NCBI GenBank assembly: GCA_032164245.1
Contig: JAVMKO010000010.1
Coordinates: 29,834,189 to 29,898,188 of the forward strand
Direction of reading: 5' to 3'
From: Sternotherus odoratus
Taxonomy: Eukaryota > Chordata > Testudines > Kinosternidae
Length of the DNA stretch: 64,000 nucleotides
Shown: positions 48,401-57,641 of the stretch, one piece after another
How positions within the stretch are numbered: the first letter of the stretch is position 1
Layout of the letters: every line of letters starts with the position of its first letter
Translations under genes and position numbers: made by a program
The notes under the pieces: generated by a model
What the model was told of the DNA's origin: nothing
The model's input: only the letters and a program-made list of their open reading frames with translations
Database searches by the model: none

Positions 48401-48479
48401 GACGTTATCCAAAAAGGCACTCACCGTTAAAAGAAAAAGAAACCACTACAAAGAGAAAGAACCTGTGTGTATTCCTCAT
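27299..48479 (-). CDS. CHRNB4: CHRNB4, neuronal nicotinic acetylcholine receptor subunit beta-4 (whole gene, six coding exons)
   Basis: Exons 48479-48425, 39423-39278, 32640-32596, 32481-32372, 30774-29802 and 27439-27299 give 1470 nt, 489 residues plus stop (human is slightly longer). Residues 1-19 form a signal peptide. The extracellular domain has the Cys-loop (C152, C166) and, as expected of a beta subunit, no vicinal Cys pair. M1-M3 fall at about 233-318, with M2 [21 protein letters not shown]4 is in the last exon, ending with the beta-4 signature [31 protein letters not shown] and the C-terminus separate it from beta-2. It pairs with alpha-3 to form the ganglionic receptor. The variable cytoplasmic loop is shorter than in mammals. 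No frame damage was seen. Confidence 0.97.
27440..29801 (-). other. CHRNB4: CHRNB4 intron 5
   Basis: The intron contains a short antisense CR1 3'-end-like piece at about 28450-28513 ('aaggaaccttgagaggtcat') and a CCATTGACTTTAATGGG palindrome core at about 27935-27955. No gene is seen. Confidence 0.6.
29802..30774 (-). CDS. CHRNB4: CHRNB4 coding exon 5 (ligand-binding domain, M1-M3, cytoplasmic loop)
   Basis: 973 nt after a TTTCCTCAG acceptor. It encodes [20 protein letters not shown], the Cys-loop, M1-M3, [19 protein letters not shown] and a loop ending [20 protein letters not shown], before a GTAAGT donor. Antisense open frames across it are shadows. Confidence 0.98.
30775..32371 (-). other. 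CHRNB4: CHRNB4 intron 4
   Basis: AT-rich. It contains an unnamed old repeat at about 31330-31560 ('tctcatccaaaagaccaacg' is a motif I have seen in old amniote repeats), a CCATTGACTTCAACTGAGTT copy at about 32059-32078 and an (AT)n tract at 32290-32310. Confidence 0.5.
32372..32481 (-). CDS. CHRNB4: CHRNB4 coding exon 4
   Basis: The 110-nt exon encodes [20 protein letters not shown] through [10 protein letters not shown], with a TCTCTAG acceptor and a GTAAGT donor. Confidence 0.97.
32596..32640 (-). CDS. CHRNB4: CHRNB4 coding exon 3
   Basis: The 45-nt exon encodes [15 protein letters not shown]. It has a CTTTAG acceptor and a GTAATC donor. Intron 3 is only 114 nt. Confidence 0.97.
33005..33780 (+). 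mobile_element. Old CR1/L3-like LINE fragment, reverse transcriptase region
   Basis: Plus-strand translation in pieces shows [28 protein letters not shown] and [16 protein letters not shown] blocks typical of CR1-clade RT. There are many stops and indels. It lies in CHRNB4 intron 2, immediately left of an opposite-strand CR1. Confidence 0.6.
33885..34980 (-). mobile_element. CR1 LINE fragment, reverse transcriptase region
   Basis: On the minus strand 34976-34617 encodes [20 protein letters not shown] then [12 protein letters not shown], the CR1 RT start. Next is a [15 protein letters not shown] block, then [20 protein letters not shown]. The 33900-34330 part is the CR1 region around 'aaagagattttggagtcat'. 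It is frameshifted and 5' and 3' truncated. It lies in CHRNB4 intron 2. Confidence 0.85.
35981..36232. mobile_element. MITE-like element with GGTATG.CTAC inverted ends
   Basis: It begins GGGTATGTCTACAGTG and ends GTAGCCATACCCC, a short imperfect inverted repeat. The ends match the style of abundant turtle MITEs ('gtatgtctacactgc'). The target duplication is not clear. Confidence 0.45.
37980..38690 (+). repeat. Possible LTR-like or other retroelement-derived segment
   Basis: A GC-richer block with G/A-rich purine stretches and a TTAAAAG-like box, similar in style to the solo LTRs elsewhere. No matching 5-bp duplication was found at plausible TG/CA ends, so the call is weak. Its open frames on both strands are incidental. 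Confidence 0.3.
39278..39423 (-). CDS. CHRNB4: CHRNB4 coding exon 2
   Basis: 146 nt between TTTTACAG and GTAAGT. It encodes [20 protein letters not shown] and continues to [13 protein letters not shown]. The AEEKLM start and SLAQLISV end are beta-type hallmarks. Confidence 0.96.
39957..40065. repeat. Minisatellite of TCTAGACTATT units
   Basis: About ten tandem units of TAGACTATT, alternating with TTAGACTATTCTAAAT spacers. It lies in CHRNB4 intron 1, about 530 bp upstream of exon 2. Confidence 0.9.
41848..41870. repeat. Poly(T) tract
   Basis: A run of 23 T in CHRNB4 intron 1. It could be the antisense tail of a retroposed sequence, but nothing recognisable adjoins it. Confidence 0.85.
43100..43368. 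mobile_element. hAT-Charlie-like element, one end preserved
   Basis: The right end, 'aaaaagtttgagaaccgctg', is the antisense of the common CAGTGGTTCTCAAACTTTTT hAT terminus. The interior is GC-rich with a T/C tract at 43249-43280. No matching left terminus is seen, so the left side is deleted or rearranged. It lies in CHRNB4 intron 1. Open frames over the GC-rich part are not genes. Confidence 0.6.
44078..44549 (+). mobile_element. Solo LTR, 5-bp TSD GACAG
   Basis: The 472-bp element with TGTGGCAGGG...CCCGTGACA ends is flanked by GACAG at 44073-44077 and 44550-44554. AATAAA at 44439-44444 sits near the 3' end in plus orientation, as in a retroviral LTR. It is a clean solo LTR in CHRNB4 intron 1, antisense to the gene. 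Confidence 0.88.
44555..46908 (-). other. CHRNB4: CHRNB4 intron 1, middle part
   Basis: No named repeat or coding region recognised. I looked here for relics of receptor exons 4 and 5 and saw none. Confidence 0.4.
46909..46953 (-). pseudogene. Possible relic of nicotinic receptor exon 3 (alpha-like)
   Basis: After a TTTCTTTTAG acceptor-like site, 45 nt translate as [20 protein letters not shown]3 exon 3 is [18 protein letters not shown] and K coincide, and V/M, N/Q, Q/N and M/V are conservative. It lies 106 nt beyond the relic exon 2 donor, where the CHRNA3 intron is 92 nt. The donor is lost. The evidence comes mainly from position and spacing. Confidence 0.45.
47060..47180 (-). pseudogene. 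Relic of a CHRNA3-like exon 2 in CHRNB4 intron 1
   Basis: Flanked by TTTTGCAG and GTGAGTA, this 121-nt block aligns with CHRNA3 exon 2 (140 nt) in its 3' two thirds. GCCAAC, then GTGGAAA 26 nt later (27 in CHRNA3), a TGAC/AGAC stretch, CAGCTG, and AAGGTGGTGAGTA across the donor all occur in order. The end translates as SQSDQLLKV against VSMSQLVKV. The 5' third is diverged and deleted and carries an in-frame stop (TACTCAACTGTAG), so it cannot be a coding exon. The shared intronic TTACATTAT just after the donor supports duplication rather than chance. Confidence 0.6.
48425..48479 (-). CDS. CHRNB4: CHRNB4 coding exon 1 (signal peptide)
   Basis: ATG at 48479-48477 in the context GCCATGA; a GTGAGT donor follows 48425. 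It encodes [18 protein letters not shown] plus one base of Gly. Length and phase equal those of CHRNA3 exon 1, and the flanking sequence is related to it. Confidence 0.9.
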
Positions 48480-48870
48480 GGCAATAACAAGAGGATTTGA
48501 ATTACTCTTCTTCGGTCGAGACTGCTGAGGATAGGCGCAGCTGTCCGGGTTGCACAGGCATGAGAGATAAAAGCAAACCTGAGCCTTGGAGATGTTAACT
48601 CGCCGGAAAGAGAGAGACAGTAGGACCCAGCAGATCTGATCTGCAAAGTGGAGCTTTCATGAGCAAGGGGATCCCTCCCTCTTTGAAGCTGTTTAAAGAA
48701 CCAGAGCAAAAGCATGTGAAAAGAAGAAACATAATGTGCTAATATGAAATAAGCAAGAGGGGAGTATAACGGCCAGTAAATAAACAAGGTCTGTAATATA
48801 TAATAGCAAGAATTATGCATTTGTCTAACATTTAAATGGCTTTCTCATTAGTGGATGCATTGGAGCTGGC
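48480..48870 (-). promoter_or_regulatory. CHRNB4: CHRNB4 5' UTR and proximal promoter region, similar to that of CHRNA3
   Basis: The region is related to 17238-17590. It shares TGAATTACT, E-box CAGCTG (48538-48543), TTGCACAGGCATG (48550-48562), GGACCC, TCTGCA, GTGGAG, AGCTGT and CATTAGTG.ATGCAT (48847-48861) at similar distances from the ATG. E-boxes matter because the bHLH factor ASCL1 is known to activate this gene cluster in mammals. Use of these particular sites is inference. Confidence 0.6.
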
Positions 48871-50192
48871 AGGGTATGGCTGGCTGGGAAAGAGCTAGAG
48901 ATAACTGTGTTCCAGAAGCCCAGCTAATGAAACTCACATAACTGAATTATGGCCCAAATATTAGGATCACTTTTTGCATTAGTCGAAAAGTTGGTCATCC
49001 ACTGCCAACCTATTTCCTCTCCAAAATCCAGATTGTATGTGGTCTGTTTCAGCTAGATCTCTGAAAGCCTAAAGGTGTTGCAGGAGCAGCATGGTGAATT
49101 CATTAATAGGAATTTTAAAAGGGAGGTTAAATCAGCCCAGTGAGAAATAATAGTACCAATAATGAAGAAACTGTTGAGAGGTAGTAGGGGCAAGTAGGAG
49201 AACTCCGTGTCTGTCATTGTTACTGTTTGGAGAGATCACATCCGGTAACAGTATATGAAGGGTAGAAAATGTTATGTATTGTGGAGATACAGTGAAGAGT
49301 CATGACTCAGGGAGTGGGGGAAGGAGAGTTCACCTACCCTTTAAGGACAGAGAGAATGAATGATCGATTACTGCTCTTATTATTGCTCCCTAATTGCTGC
49401 CCAGAAGGCCAAAAGTTTTGCCCAATTGTTGTGCCTCAATCTATTTTAATTGCTAAACTTCTTGCATGTATAAAAGGAAACTTTGTGCATGGTCTAATTT
49501 TTTACTGTCTTCTTTATTGATATTTAAAGTTTGTATAAGGAGCTTTGAGGATAAAAAGCACTATATATGTACCAAAAATTACTTTTGTGTTTAATGTCCA
49601 TATCCTCCAAAAATAGTCACTTGTAATACATTTCCTCTTATCTAGATCCTCACCTTTGCCTTGGTAATCTGTTATTTATATTACGGTAATGTCAAGAGAC
49701 CAGATCAGGGATCAGGGCCTTATTACACTATGTGCTGTACATTGTAATAAGTGGTTCTATCACTCTTATTACTTTCTCCTTTTTATTTCCCATACGTTAT
49801 ATCTAAGTTTAACTGATTTGAGCAGGAGTTCGTAAATGTAATTTGGACTTCAAAAACACTGTAGGGAGTTTAGAGAAGGAAACTGAGAGAGACAGGATGG
49901 AGGAGCTGTGAATTTATCTATGTCTGAGTGGATAAAAAAGCCACTGCAAGCCAATTGATTTGATTGCAATACGTAGGATTAAAATGCAAATATAACACTG
50001 TCTCTGCCCCTTTCCTGGAGCCTTCGATTAAGCTCTTCCTTACAGTTCTAGAGGTAATTTCCACCAGAAGACCAGCTCTTTAGGCAACTTGTAACCCATA
50101 CCATGTGTCCCAAATGGATTCTCATATCGTACTCCACTTCACACTACCTATCAAAACATGCATCCAGACTGGTATATTTTATTGTTCTGTGT
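48871..50192. other. Upstream of CHRNB4: no feature recognised
   Basis: No supported gene or repeat. Open frames are short and unsupported. Confidence 0.4.
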
Positions 50193-50200
50193 GACAAAGG

Positions 50201-50439
50201 CAGGGCCGGCTCCAGGCATCAGTGCTCCAAGCATGTGCCTGGGGTGGCAAGCTGTGGGGAGGTGGCCTGATGTTCACCATCAGGGTGGCAGTCAGGCTGT
50301 CTTAGGTGGCATTTCGGCGGGAGGTCCGCGGATTTGGCGGCATTTCAATCCCGCGGCATTGTCGTCCCCGCCGCCAAAATGCTGCCAAATCCACAGAACT
50401 TCTGTGCTTTGGGCAGCAAAAACCTGAGAGCCACCCCTG
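50201..50439. mobile_element. Non-autonomous hAT-like element, 8-bp TSD
   Basis: The ends CAGGGCCGGCTCCAGGC and GAGAGCCACCCCTG are imperfect inverted repeats. The flanks are GACAAAGG (50193-50200) and GTCAAAGG (50440-50447). The 239-bp element has a GC-rich interior with GGCGGCATTTC-type motifs shared by a large turtle family. Confidence 0.8.
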
Positions 50440-50447
50440 GTCAAAGG

Positions 50448-52585
50448 CTGTATTAGAGACCTGTGAATCATATGGCTGCAGAGGTTCCTACATCTCTGAT
50501 CTTATCTGGCAATCATGGCTTTAGTAATATTAGGGAACTGTGCTCAAGACAGCTGTCAGCCTTGTCATTCTCTACAGCTTTTGAGGTTGTAGTGGAGCAA
50601 AGTGTCACTCTGCTTGGAGAAAAATGCAAATGTTTGTTTTATTTTTATCCTCTCTGCTTCTGTCCCTCTTCTCCCTAAAGGAAAGACCTCCATCTGCCAA
50701 CTGAATATAGCTCTGGGCTTCAGCAGCAGCCATATTAGTAATGGATTTATGGACCCTGGAGTCATCTTGCACCATCTCTGCATCTATATCCTTCCTGCAG
50801 ATAGTTCACGCAGAATATATTACTTCATTGGTTTATGTGATACCACAGAATGGGCAATCTGTGCTGAACAATTAACAGGTCCATGTTGTGAAGAGCTTAC
50901 AGTTTAAAGCCAGGAGAAAGCAGAGGACATATCAGAACGAACATAGAGTAGATATGGCCAGGCTAGCTCAAATACTTCAGAGTGGGTTGGGGGTGATCCA
51001 GAGTAGTTGAAGGATTCCTAATCTCTCACTGACGTTGCTATTGCTCCATAGCTGGTGGAGCTGGAGTCAGATAAGAAAGCAGAGAACAGGCAGACAGATT
51101 TTCTTCTGTTGCGTTCTGTTCCTTACTTTGCCGTTAACATCTTGTGTAACCCCGAGGACAAGTCATTTCAATTCTCTGGGCATCATTTTAGCCATATGTA
51201 CATTGATTCCCCACCGGGATATTGTGGGGCTTTAGTAGTGTTTATTGAGCCTTGAGATCCTGAGATGAAAGGCCTTTCTACCTGACATTTTAGTATCCAG
51301 TATTGCGGAGTCACATACTAATGTTCTGCACAAGCAGTGATGATGTGAGGGAACAAATCTATCCGTTTAATTGACCTAACTGCAGACATCTGACCTGCAT
51401 TCTTTCCACCCCCAAAACATCTGATTTCAGCATGCAGTTTGAGTATGTAAGGGATTCAGGATCACAATGTGCCCAAGAAATGAGCAGGTGATCTTGGCAG
51501 ATTTATCTCTGTGTTTTCAGGATGCCACTTTTATTACTTAAGAACCAGCCATAGAGACTGAAGCTAGCTGAGCGGAAGCAGCCTAAGGCATAGCTGGCAT
51601 TCCTAATGAGACTGGTACAGGCACAGGAAGAACACTGCAAAAAGAAATTGCTTCCAAGTGAAAAAAACCCACCATTTCCCCCAAGTAGTGATAATGTCGA
51701 ACTGAAATTTAGGTTTTAGTGTGTGATTAAAGCAAATTGAAGAGAAACTTCAGATTGGCTTGGTAAATATTGAACTAGCAGAATGGCTATCACTTTACTG
51801 CTGAAATTGCTACAGGAAAATGTCTAATGGGAAAGTAAATATATCAATATTCACATTTCTGTAGCACATTCTGTCTGAGGGAACATTAATGAATTAATTA
51901 AACCTGGATCATCTAATCAAAGTCAAGGAATGTTTTCCTCAGCTCTGTGTTCCAAGTGACTCATCTTCTGTAAACCTGCAATAAGCATGATGATGGCTGG
52001 AGAAAATGAACTAAATGAGCTCATTATAAAAAGACCATTGAGATAAAAGCTCTTTGAGTCTGGAGGTTTTTGCACAAATGTAGCTACTCTGGTGAAAATC
52101 CCTATTAAAGATGTGCTGTACTAGTATAAGGTGGGTCTTGCACTTCAGAAAGTCATTTTGTAAATTATTGGAGTAAATTGCACTGGTGTAAACTGCATTT
52201 TACATTGATGCAGTGTGTCTACATGTAGGGTTTGCTTGGGTGAAACTGCATTGCTGTAGCTGAACTGCTGTAAATTTCCCTCATCTAGAGAAGCCCTCAT
52301 ACAATACTGGTTATTAACAGGAAATAATAGGATGAGTGTAGTCTTCTGGAATCTGGTGCAGAGTAATCTGGCATGGTGTAGAACTGAAAACACTTTTTCT
52401 GATTAGCAGTAGCAATTTCTATTGTCAGACTAACCTGATGCCAATGTTTTTCATCTGTAATGCTGGACCTTGTCTGTGTGTAAAATCAGACACCATGAAT
52501 CTACCTCTTGTGAAATTTCTGTAAATCTGTTTGGATTAATCCAAACATCATTAATCCAAATAGTGTCTGACTAAAATGTTTAGAT
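50448..52585. other. Intergenic, no gene recognised
   Basis: Short open frames lack family features. A piece with GTAAATTGCACTGGTGTAAA at about 52160-52200 belongs to the dispersed old repeat noted in the findings. Confidence 0.4.
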
Positions 52586-52589
52586 AATT

Positions 52590-53135
52590 ACAATAAGCTT
52601 TCTTCAGACATTCCAGAAGACCGGAAAAGGGCAAATGTAGTGTCCATCTATAAAAAGAGAAATAAGCACAACCCAGGGAACTACAGACCAGTCATCTTAA
52701 CTTCTGTACCCAGAAAGATAATGGAGCAAATAATTAAGAAACCAATTTGCAAACACCTAGAAGATAATGAGGTGATACGTAATAGTCACATAGATTTGTC
52801 AAGAACAGATTGTATCAAACCAACCTGAAAGCTTTCTTTGATAGGGTAACAAGCCTTGTGGATGGCGGGAAGCGGTAGATGTGGTGTATCTTGACTTTAT
52901 GCAAGGCATTTAATACTGTCTCACGGTACCTTTTCATAAATAAATTAGGGAAATACAACCTAGATGGAGCTAATATAAGGTAGGTGCATAATTGGTTGGA
53001 AAATTGTTCCCAGAGAGTAGTTATCACAGTCATATTGGAAGGGCATAATGAGTGGGGTCCACAGGGATTGGTTCTGGGTCTGGTTCTGTTCAATATCTGC
53101 ATCAGTGATTTAGATAATGGCATAGAGAGTACACT
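52590..53135 (+). mobile_element. CR1 LINE, reverse transcriptase part (left of LTR insertion)
   Basis: Translates in pieces as PEDRKRANVVSIYKKRNKHN, PGNYRPVILTSVPRKIMEQI and a QWGPQGLVLGLVLFNICIS-like block. These are the CR1 RT motifs around NYRPVSLTSVPGK and the region just before the catalytic site. Frameshifts are present. It continues at 53911 across a solo LTR. Confidence 0.9.
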
Positions 53136-53905
53136 GTAGAGGTACCCTCTCCCCACTCTAAACTCTAGGGTAAAAGTGGGGGGTCTCTTATGCTTGACCA
53201 CTTAACTTTAAGCTACTTTCCCAGCCTAAGTTAAATCTTTTCCCCCCAAAACCCAAACTCTTCCAGTTGGGGATTGGGACCAGCTGCCACCATCAAAGTG
53301 ATTATCCCAAGACTATAGGGTGGGGCACCTTGACACCCCCCTCTCTCCCTTAAGCCACCTGAGAGAGAAACGAACACAGAGACTTTGCTCCACCCCCCTG
53401 CTACCTGGGAGAGAGATTCAAGCACACAGACCTCACTAACCATGAGCTGCCTGATCCAAAGCTAGGATCCCTTCACTAGAATTACCAGACAATTCTTATA
53501 ACAAAAAAAAGGTTTATTAAAGAAAAGAGGAAAAAGCATACAGTTATACAGACTTCACAGATCTACAGCTTTCTATCCTGAGTCTCCTTGCATAAACCAG
53601 CCCCCTCCCCAGGAATTTCTCTCTCTGCTGGACTTTACAGTTTAAGTACACCAGAGATCAATTACAAAGCTTATACAATGACAAGTTTACTCACTGTTTG
53701 TCTCACCTTCCTACTTCTAAATTAGACTTTCTCCCAAAGCCGGGAGAGAAGAGAAAAGAACCACACAGGCTAAAAGCCCGGGCAAAAAGTGAAACAAAAA
53801 CTCCCCCTCCCATAGGGATGAGAGCTTGACGTCACCACCTCTGCTGTTTCAGGTTAACCCCTTGCAGGCAAAACAGTAAGTCTAAGGCACTTCATACTTA
53901 TGACA
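53136..53905 (-). mobile_element. Solo LTR inserted in CR1, 5-bp TSD TACAC
   Basis: The 770-bp element has TGTAGAGG...TATGACA ends and is flanked by TACAC at 53131-53135 and 53906-53910. One TACAC restores the uninterrupted CR1 reading around 'agagagtacacttataaagt'. Minus-strand TTTAATAAACC at about 53510-53520 supplies the polyadenylation signal, so the LTR points left. It has no internal genes. Confidence 0.9.
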
Positions 53906-53910
53906 TACAC

Positions 53911-54790
53911 TTATAAAGTTTGCAGATGATACCAATCTGGGAGGGGTTGCAAGTGCTTTGGAGGATAGGATTAAAATTCAAAATCTGGAAAATCTGGAGA
54001 AATGGTCTGAAGTAAATTGGATGAAATTCAATAAGGACAAATGCAAAGTACTGCACTTAGGAAGGAACAATCAGTTGCACATATACAAAATGTGAAGTGA
54101 CTGCCTAGGAAGGAGTACTGTGGAAAAGGATCTGGGGGGTTATAGTGGATCACAAACTAAATATAAGTCAATGGTGTAACACTTGCAAAAAAAGCAAACA
54201 TCTTTCTGGGATGTATTAGCAGAAGTATTGTAAGCAAGACATGAGAAGTAATTCTTCCGCTCTACTACACACTGATTAGGTATCAACTGGAGTATTGTGT
54301 CCAGTTCTGGGTGCCAGGTTTCATTAAAGATGTGGACAAATTAGAGAACATCCAGAGAAGAGCAACAAAAATTATTTAAATGTCTAGAAAACATGACCTA
54401 TGAGGCAAGATTGAAAGAAACTGGGTTTGTTTAGTCTGGAGAATAGAAGATTGAGAGGGGATATAACAGTTTTCAAGTACATAAAAGGTTGTTACAAGGA
54501 GGAGGGAGAAAAATTGTTCTTAACTTCTGAGGATAGGACAAGAAGCAATGGGCTTAAATTGCAGCAAGGGCAGTTTATGTTGGACATTAGGAAAAACTTC
54601 CTAACTGTCAGAGAAGTTAAGCACTGGAATAATTTGCCTAAGGAGGTTGTGGAATCTCCATCATTGGGGATTTTTAAGAGTAGGTTGGACAAATACCTGT
54701 CAGGGATGGTCTAGATAATACTTAGTCCTGCTATGAGTGCAGGGGACTGGACTAGATGATCTCTCGAGGTCCCTTCCAGTTCTATGATTC
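53911..54790 (+). mobile_element. CR1 LINE, ORF2 C-terminus and 3' end (right of LTR insertion)
   Basis: Resumes with KFADDTNLGG-type sequence ('tttgcagatgataccaatct'), which contains the RT catalytic ADD. It continues to 54427-54714, encoding MFSLENRRLRGDITVFKYIK, then VREVKHWNNLPKEVV and LDKYLSGMV, the ORF2 end. The 3' terminus is 'ctcgaggtcccttccagttc' followed by TATGATTC, which is complete. Confidence 0.92.
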
Positions 54791-55447
54791 AGGCAAGGTA
54801 TTATGATATCACAGTTCTGCAAATGGCAGTGGCAAGTAGATTTCTTGATGCTGCCGAATGTTTAGATAGAGAACACTTTTTTGTGGGTCTGAATTATGGT
54901 GATGTCTATGAGTAGAAACCTGACACATCACATCATGGGTATGCTCCAAACCCACAAAAATGATCTAAAGAACTGCCACACTCAGGAATATAACACGTGA
55001 AAGACCACAAGCAAGTGGAGTTGCACCTGGTTTGAATTTGGCCCAGCTATCTAAATATGAATGTATGTGCTAAATCAGAAAGCATTCTGTCTATTAGGAA
55101 GCAGTCACAGTTTGAATCTGGGAGTATACAAAGCAGCCGACGCTTCTGGAGCAGCAAATTATTTTGCTGGTTAGATTTTTGGAATGTCATAAACCCGATA
55201 TTCATTTTTGACTAGCAGGTAGGATATGTTTCCATGGTATGTGAAAATATGATTGATTGTGAAGTCTCAAGCAGTGTAACAGGCACTGGCAGCTTTCAAA
55301 TACTAGAGAAGAAACAGAGGTACTGTATGGAGGCTGAAGATTTTATTAAGATCAGTTTTTGCTAGATTCAGTTGTATGGTTCAAGGTCTTTGATTTGGGT
55401 CAAAGAGATGAAGTAACCTGTAGCACAGCCCTCAAATACAGCCAGTA

Positions 55448-56035
55448 CAGTAAAACCTCCATTTAACGGACTAATTCGGGCAAGAGGGTGTCCGTTAAAT
55501 CAAAAAGTCTGTTATTTAATAATTAAAAAAAAAAGAGCTGTCGGAGCAGCAGCCCGCCCGCCACAGTGTCGGGGTGACAGCTCCGCAGCCCGCCCGCTGC
55601 CGGGACCCAGGCAGCAGCCGGGAGCCGACAACCAGCCCACCCGGGTCCCGGCTGCTGAGACCCGGGCGGCAGCCGGGAACCGTCAGCCAGCCTGCCTGCT
55701 GGCAGGACTCGGGCGGGAGCCGGGAGCCAGCAGCCCACCCGCAGGCGGGAGCAGGCAGCCAGCCCGCCTGCGGCTGGGACCCCGGCAGCAGCCGGGAGCC
55801 AGCAGCCAGCCCGCCCGGCTCCCGGCTCCCGGGACCCGCCAGCCAACCCTCCCGCTGCTGTGACCTGGGCGGGAGCCGGCAGCCAGCCCGCCCGCTGCTT
55901 GGACCCGGGCGGCAGCTGGGAGCCGGCAGCCAGTGCACCAGAAATGGATCAGGAATGCATCAGACTTGCTTAGAAATTTTGTCCGTTGCATCCGAAGTCT
56001 GTTAAATCGAGGTCCGTTAAATCGAGGGTTTACTG
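55448..56035. mobile_element. pogo/Tigger-like non-autonomous element, second copy
   Basis: The ends CAGTAAAACCTCCATTTAAC and AATCGAGGGTTTACTG are flanked by TA (55446-55447 and 56036-56037). Its right-terminal 60 bp are the inverse of the left end of the 25221 element (GTCCGTTGCATCCGAAG), so the two copies are oppositely oriented family members. The core, about 55550-55925, is a GC-rich array of CCGGGAGCCGGCAGCCAGCC-type units, different from the core of the other copy. No transposase. Confidence 0.8.
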
Positions 56036-56920
56036 TATTTGCAGTCACTGGCTGAACATCACCAGTGTGGAGCTAAAGAATGCATGAAACTGCCTTCCAA
56101 CATGCCCTCAAAAATGTACGTAATCAAGCAAAAGAGATCTGTGCACAGAACTGTTTGAGAGTCACATGTGTTGGGATTTCAGAGTGTTGAAGGTTGAGAT
56201 GAACCACAGTTTGATTCAACAGGTTGGCTCACAATATGCAGCATTTCTTGCATATGCAATTAGGTATGTCGGTTTATATGATGCCTGAAAGGGCTCTGCA
56301 TCTGGAGGAGCTTTCTTTGGGAAAATGGTTGAGAAGGGATCTGACGATTTAGTCAAGTTTAGGTTTCTTGTCTGGGTACAAGATAGCTGAATCCTATATC
56401 ATTTGAGAGTCTTTAGTTAATGGGCCTTATGCAAGTCAGAGCTAAAAGTTCCTCCCCTGTAAAGATGTTACTATGACTCTAGCACTAGATTAGAACTCTG
56501 TAAAAGGAGCTCTAATCATGTGACCCGTCTAATTAAAGTCCTTGAGGGTTTTTTTTTTCAAAGAAAACATGTTGTGAAGCTAGAAACAGTAAGAAACCTA
56601 GAGATGTCCTAATAAATGGGCTGACCCTGCTAGATACTGATTAACCTTTGAGAACCATTGAAGGCAATGGGATTTGAGGGAACATACCACATCTCAGGAT
56701 CAGGCACAGAGTTTTTGTCCCTAGCATATTTTCCTTGATAAGAATGAAAACTGTTACACAGGATGCTTTCCCTCCTACTGCCTGTACTGCACATCTGTAT
56801 CCATCTTTCTCTTCACTAGCATTTGAGGGGCTGTCCAGATAGGTTTGAGTGATCATCCCATATAGTGAATTAAGGGAGTTTAGAGTTTTCAGGATGAAGT
56901 TTCACACCAATATATATCAC

Positions 56921-57636
56921 TGTGGCGGGGTGACCACCCGCCCCCTACCGGAAGGGGCTTGGAAAAGCCCAAAGAGGGGTTTGAAATAGCCCAAGGAGGG
57001 GGTTAAGGCTGGGAGCGAGCAGGCTTTTCAGGCCTGATTGGGCATTAGGCCCAGCTGGGTGGCCACACCCCAAACACAGACCTGTATAAAGGCTGGGAGG
57101 CAGAGGCCTAAGAGAAGTCTCCTCTGTACTCAGAGGTAGACGGGCCTTGCTGCAGGAGCTTAAGCCAGGTACCTGGGTTAGGGCAGAGCTGGGGCAGGGC
57201 AGAGGGAGCTGGGCAGGCTCTAGCCGAGAGCTCCGGGCCTGACACAAGGACCTGCCCAGGAGCACCAGGGTTGCAGGGGGCAGCCCAGGGCTGGAGATAG
57301 TGACAGCAGGCCAACCCTCCTTGCCTGTGATGAGAAGCCATGATACTGCAGTCCGCCCCAGTGAGCGGGGGCAAGTGGTGACTGACAGTGGCACACTCTG
57401 AGGCGAGGTGGGGATAGGGGGTAGAGGGTTCCCCCGGGGAGGGGAGACCCTCACACCAAAGGGGGTACTGCAGGGGTGCAGCACCCACAGTTGGAGGGCA
57501 CCGGGGTCCGGGAGGGACACGGGGCCACCAAAGGAGAGGGGCATCAACCTGCGGAGGGCACTCTGGACGCTGAAGGAGCTGATTCCCCAGATGACCAGCG
57601 GAAGGCGCTGCAGGGGTGAGTGTGGGCCATGTGACA
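56921..57636 (+). mobile_element. Solo LTR, 5-bp TSD ATCAC
   Basis: The 716-bp element has TGTGGCGGGG...CATGTGACA ends and is flanked by ATCAC at 56916-56920 and 57637-57641. A TATAAA box near 57085 fits a plus-orientation U3/R border. Long open frames on the minus strand are by-products of its GC-rich sequence. Confidence 0.88.
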
Positions 57637-57641
57637 ATCAC

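Noticed and set aside
55516..56048. Open frames of 100-143 codons on both strands
   Set aside because: They are read-through of the GC-rich core of the second Tigger-like element.
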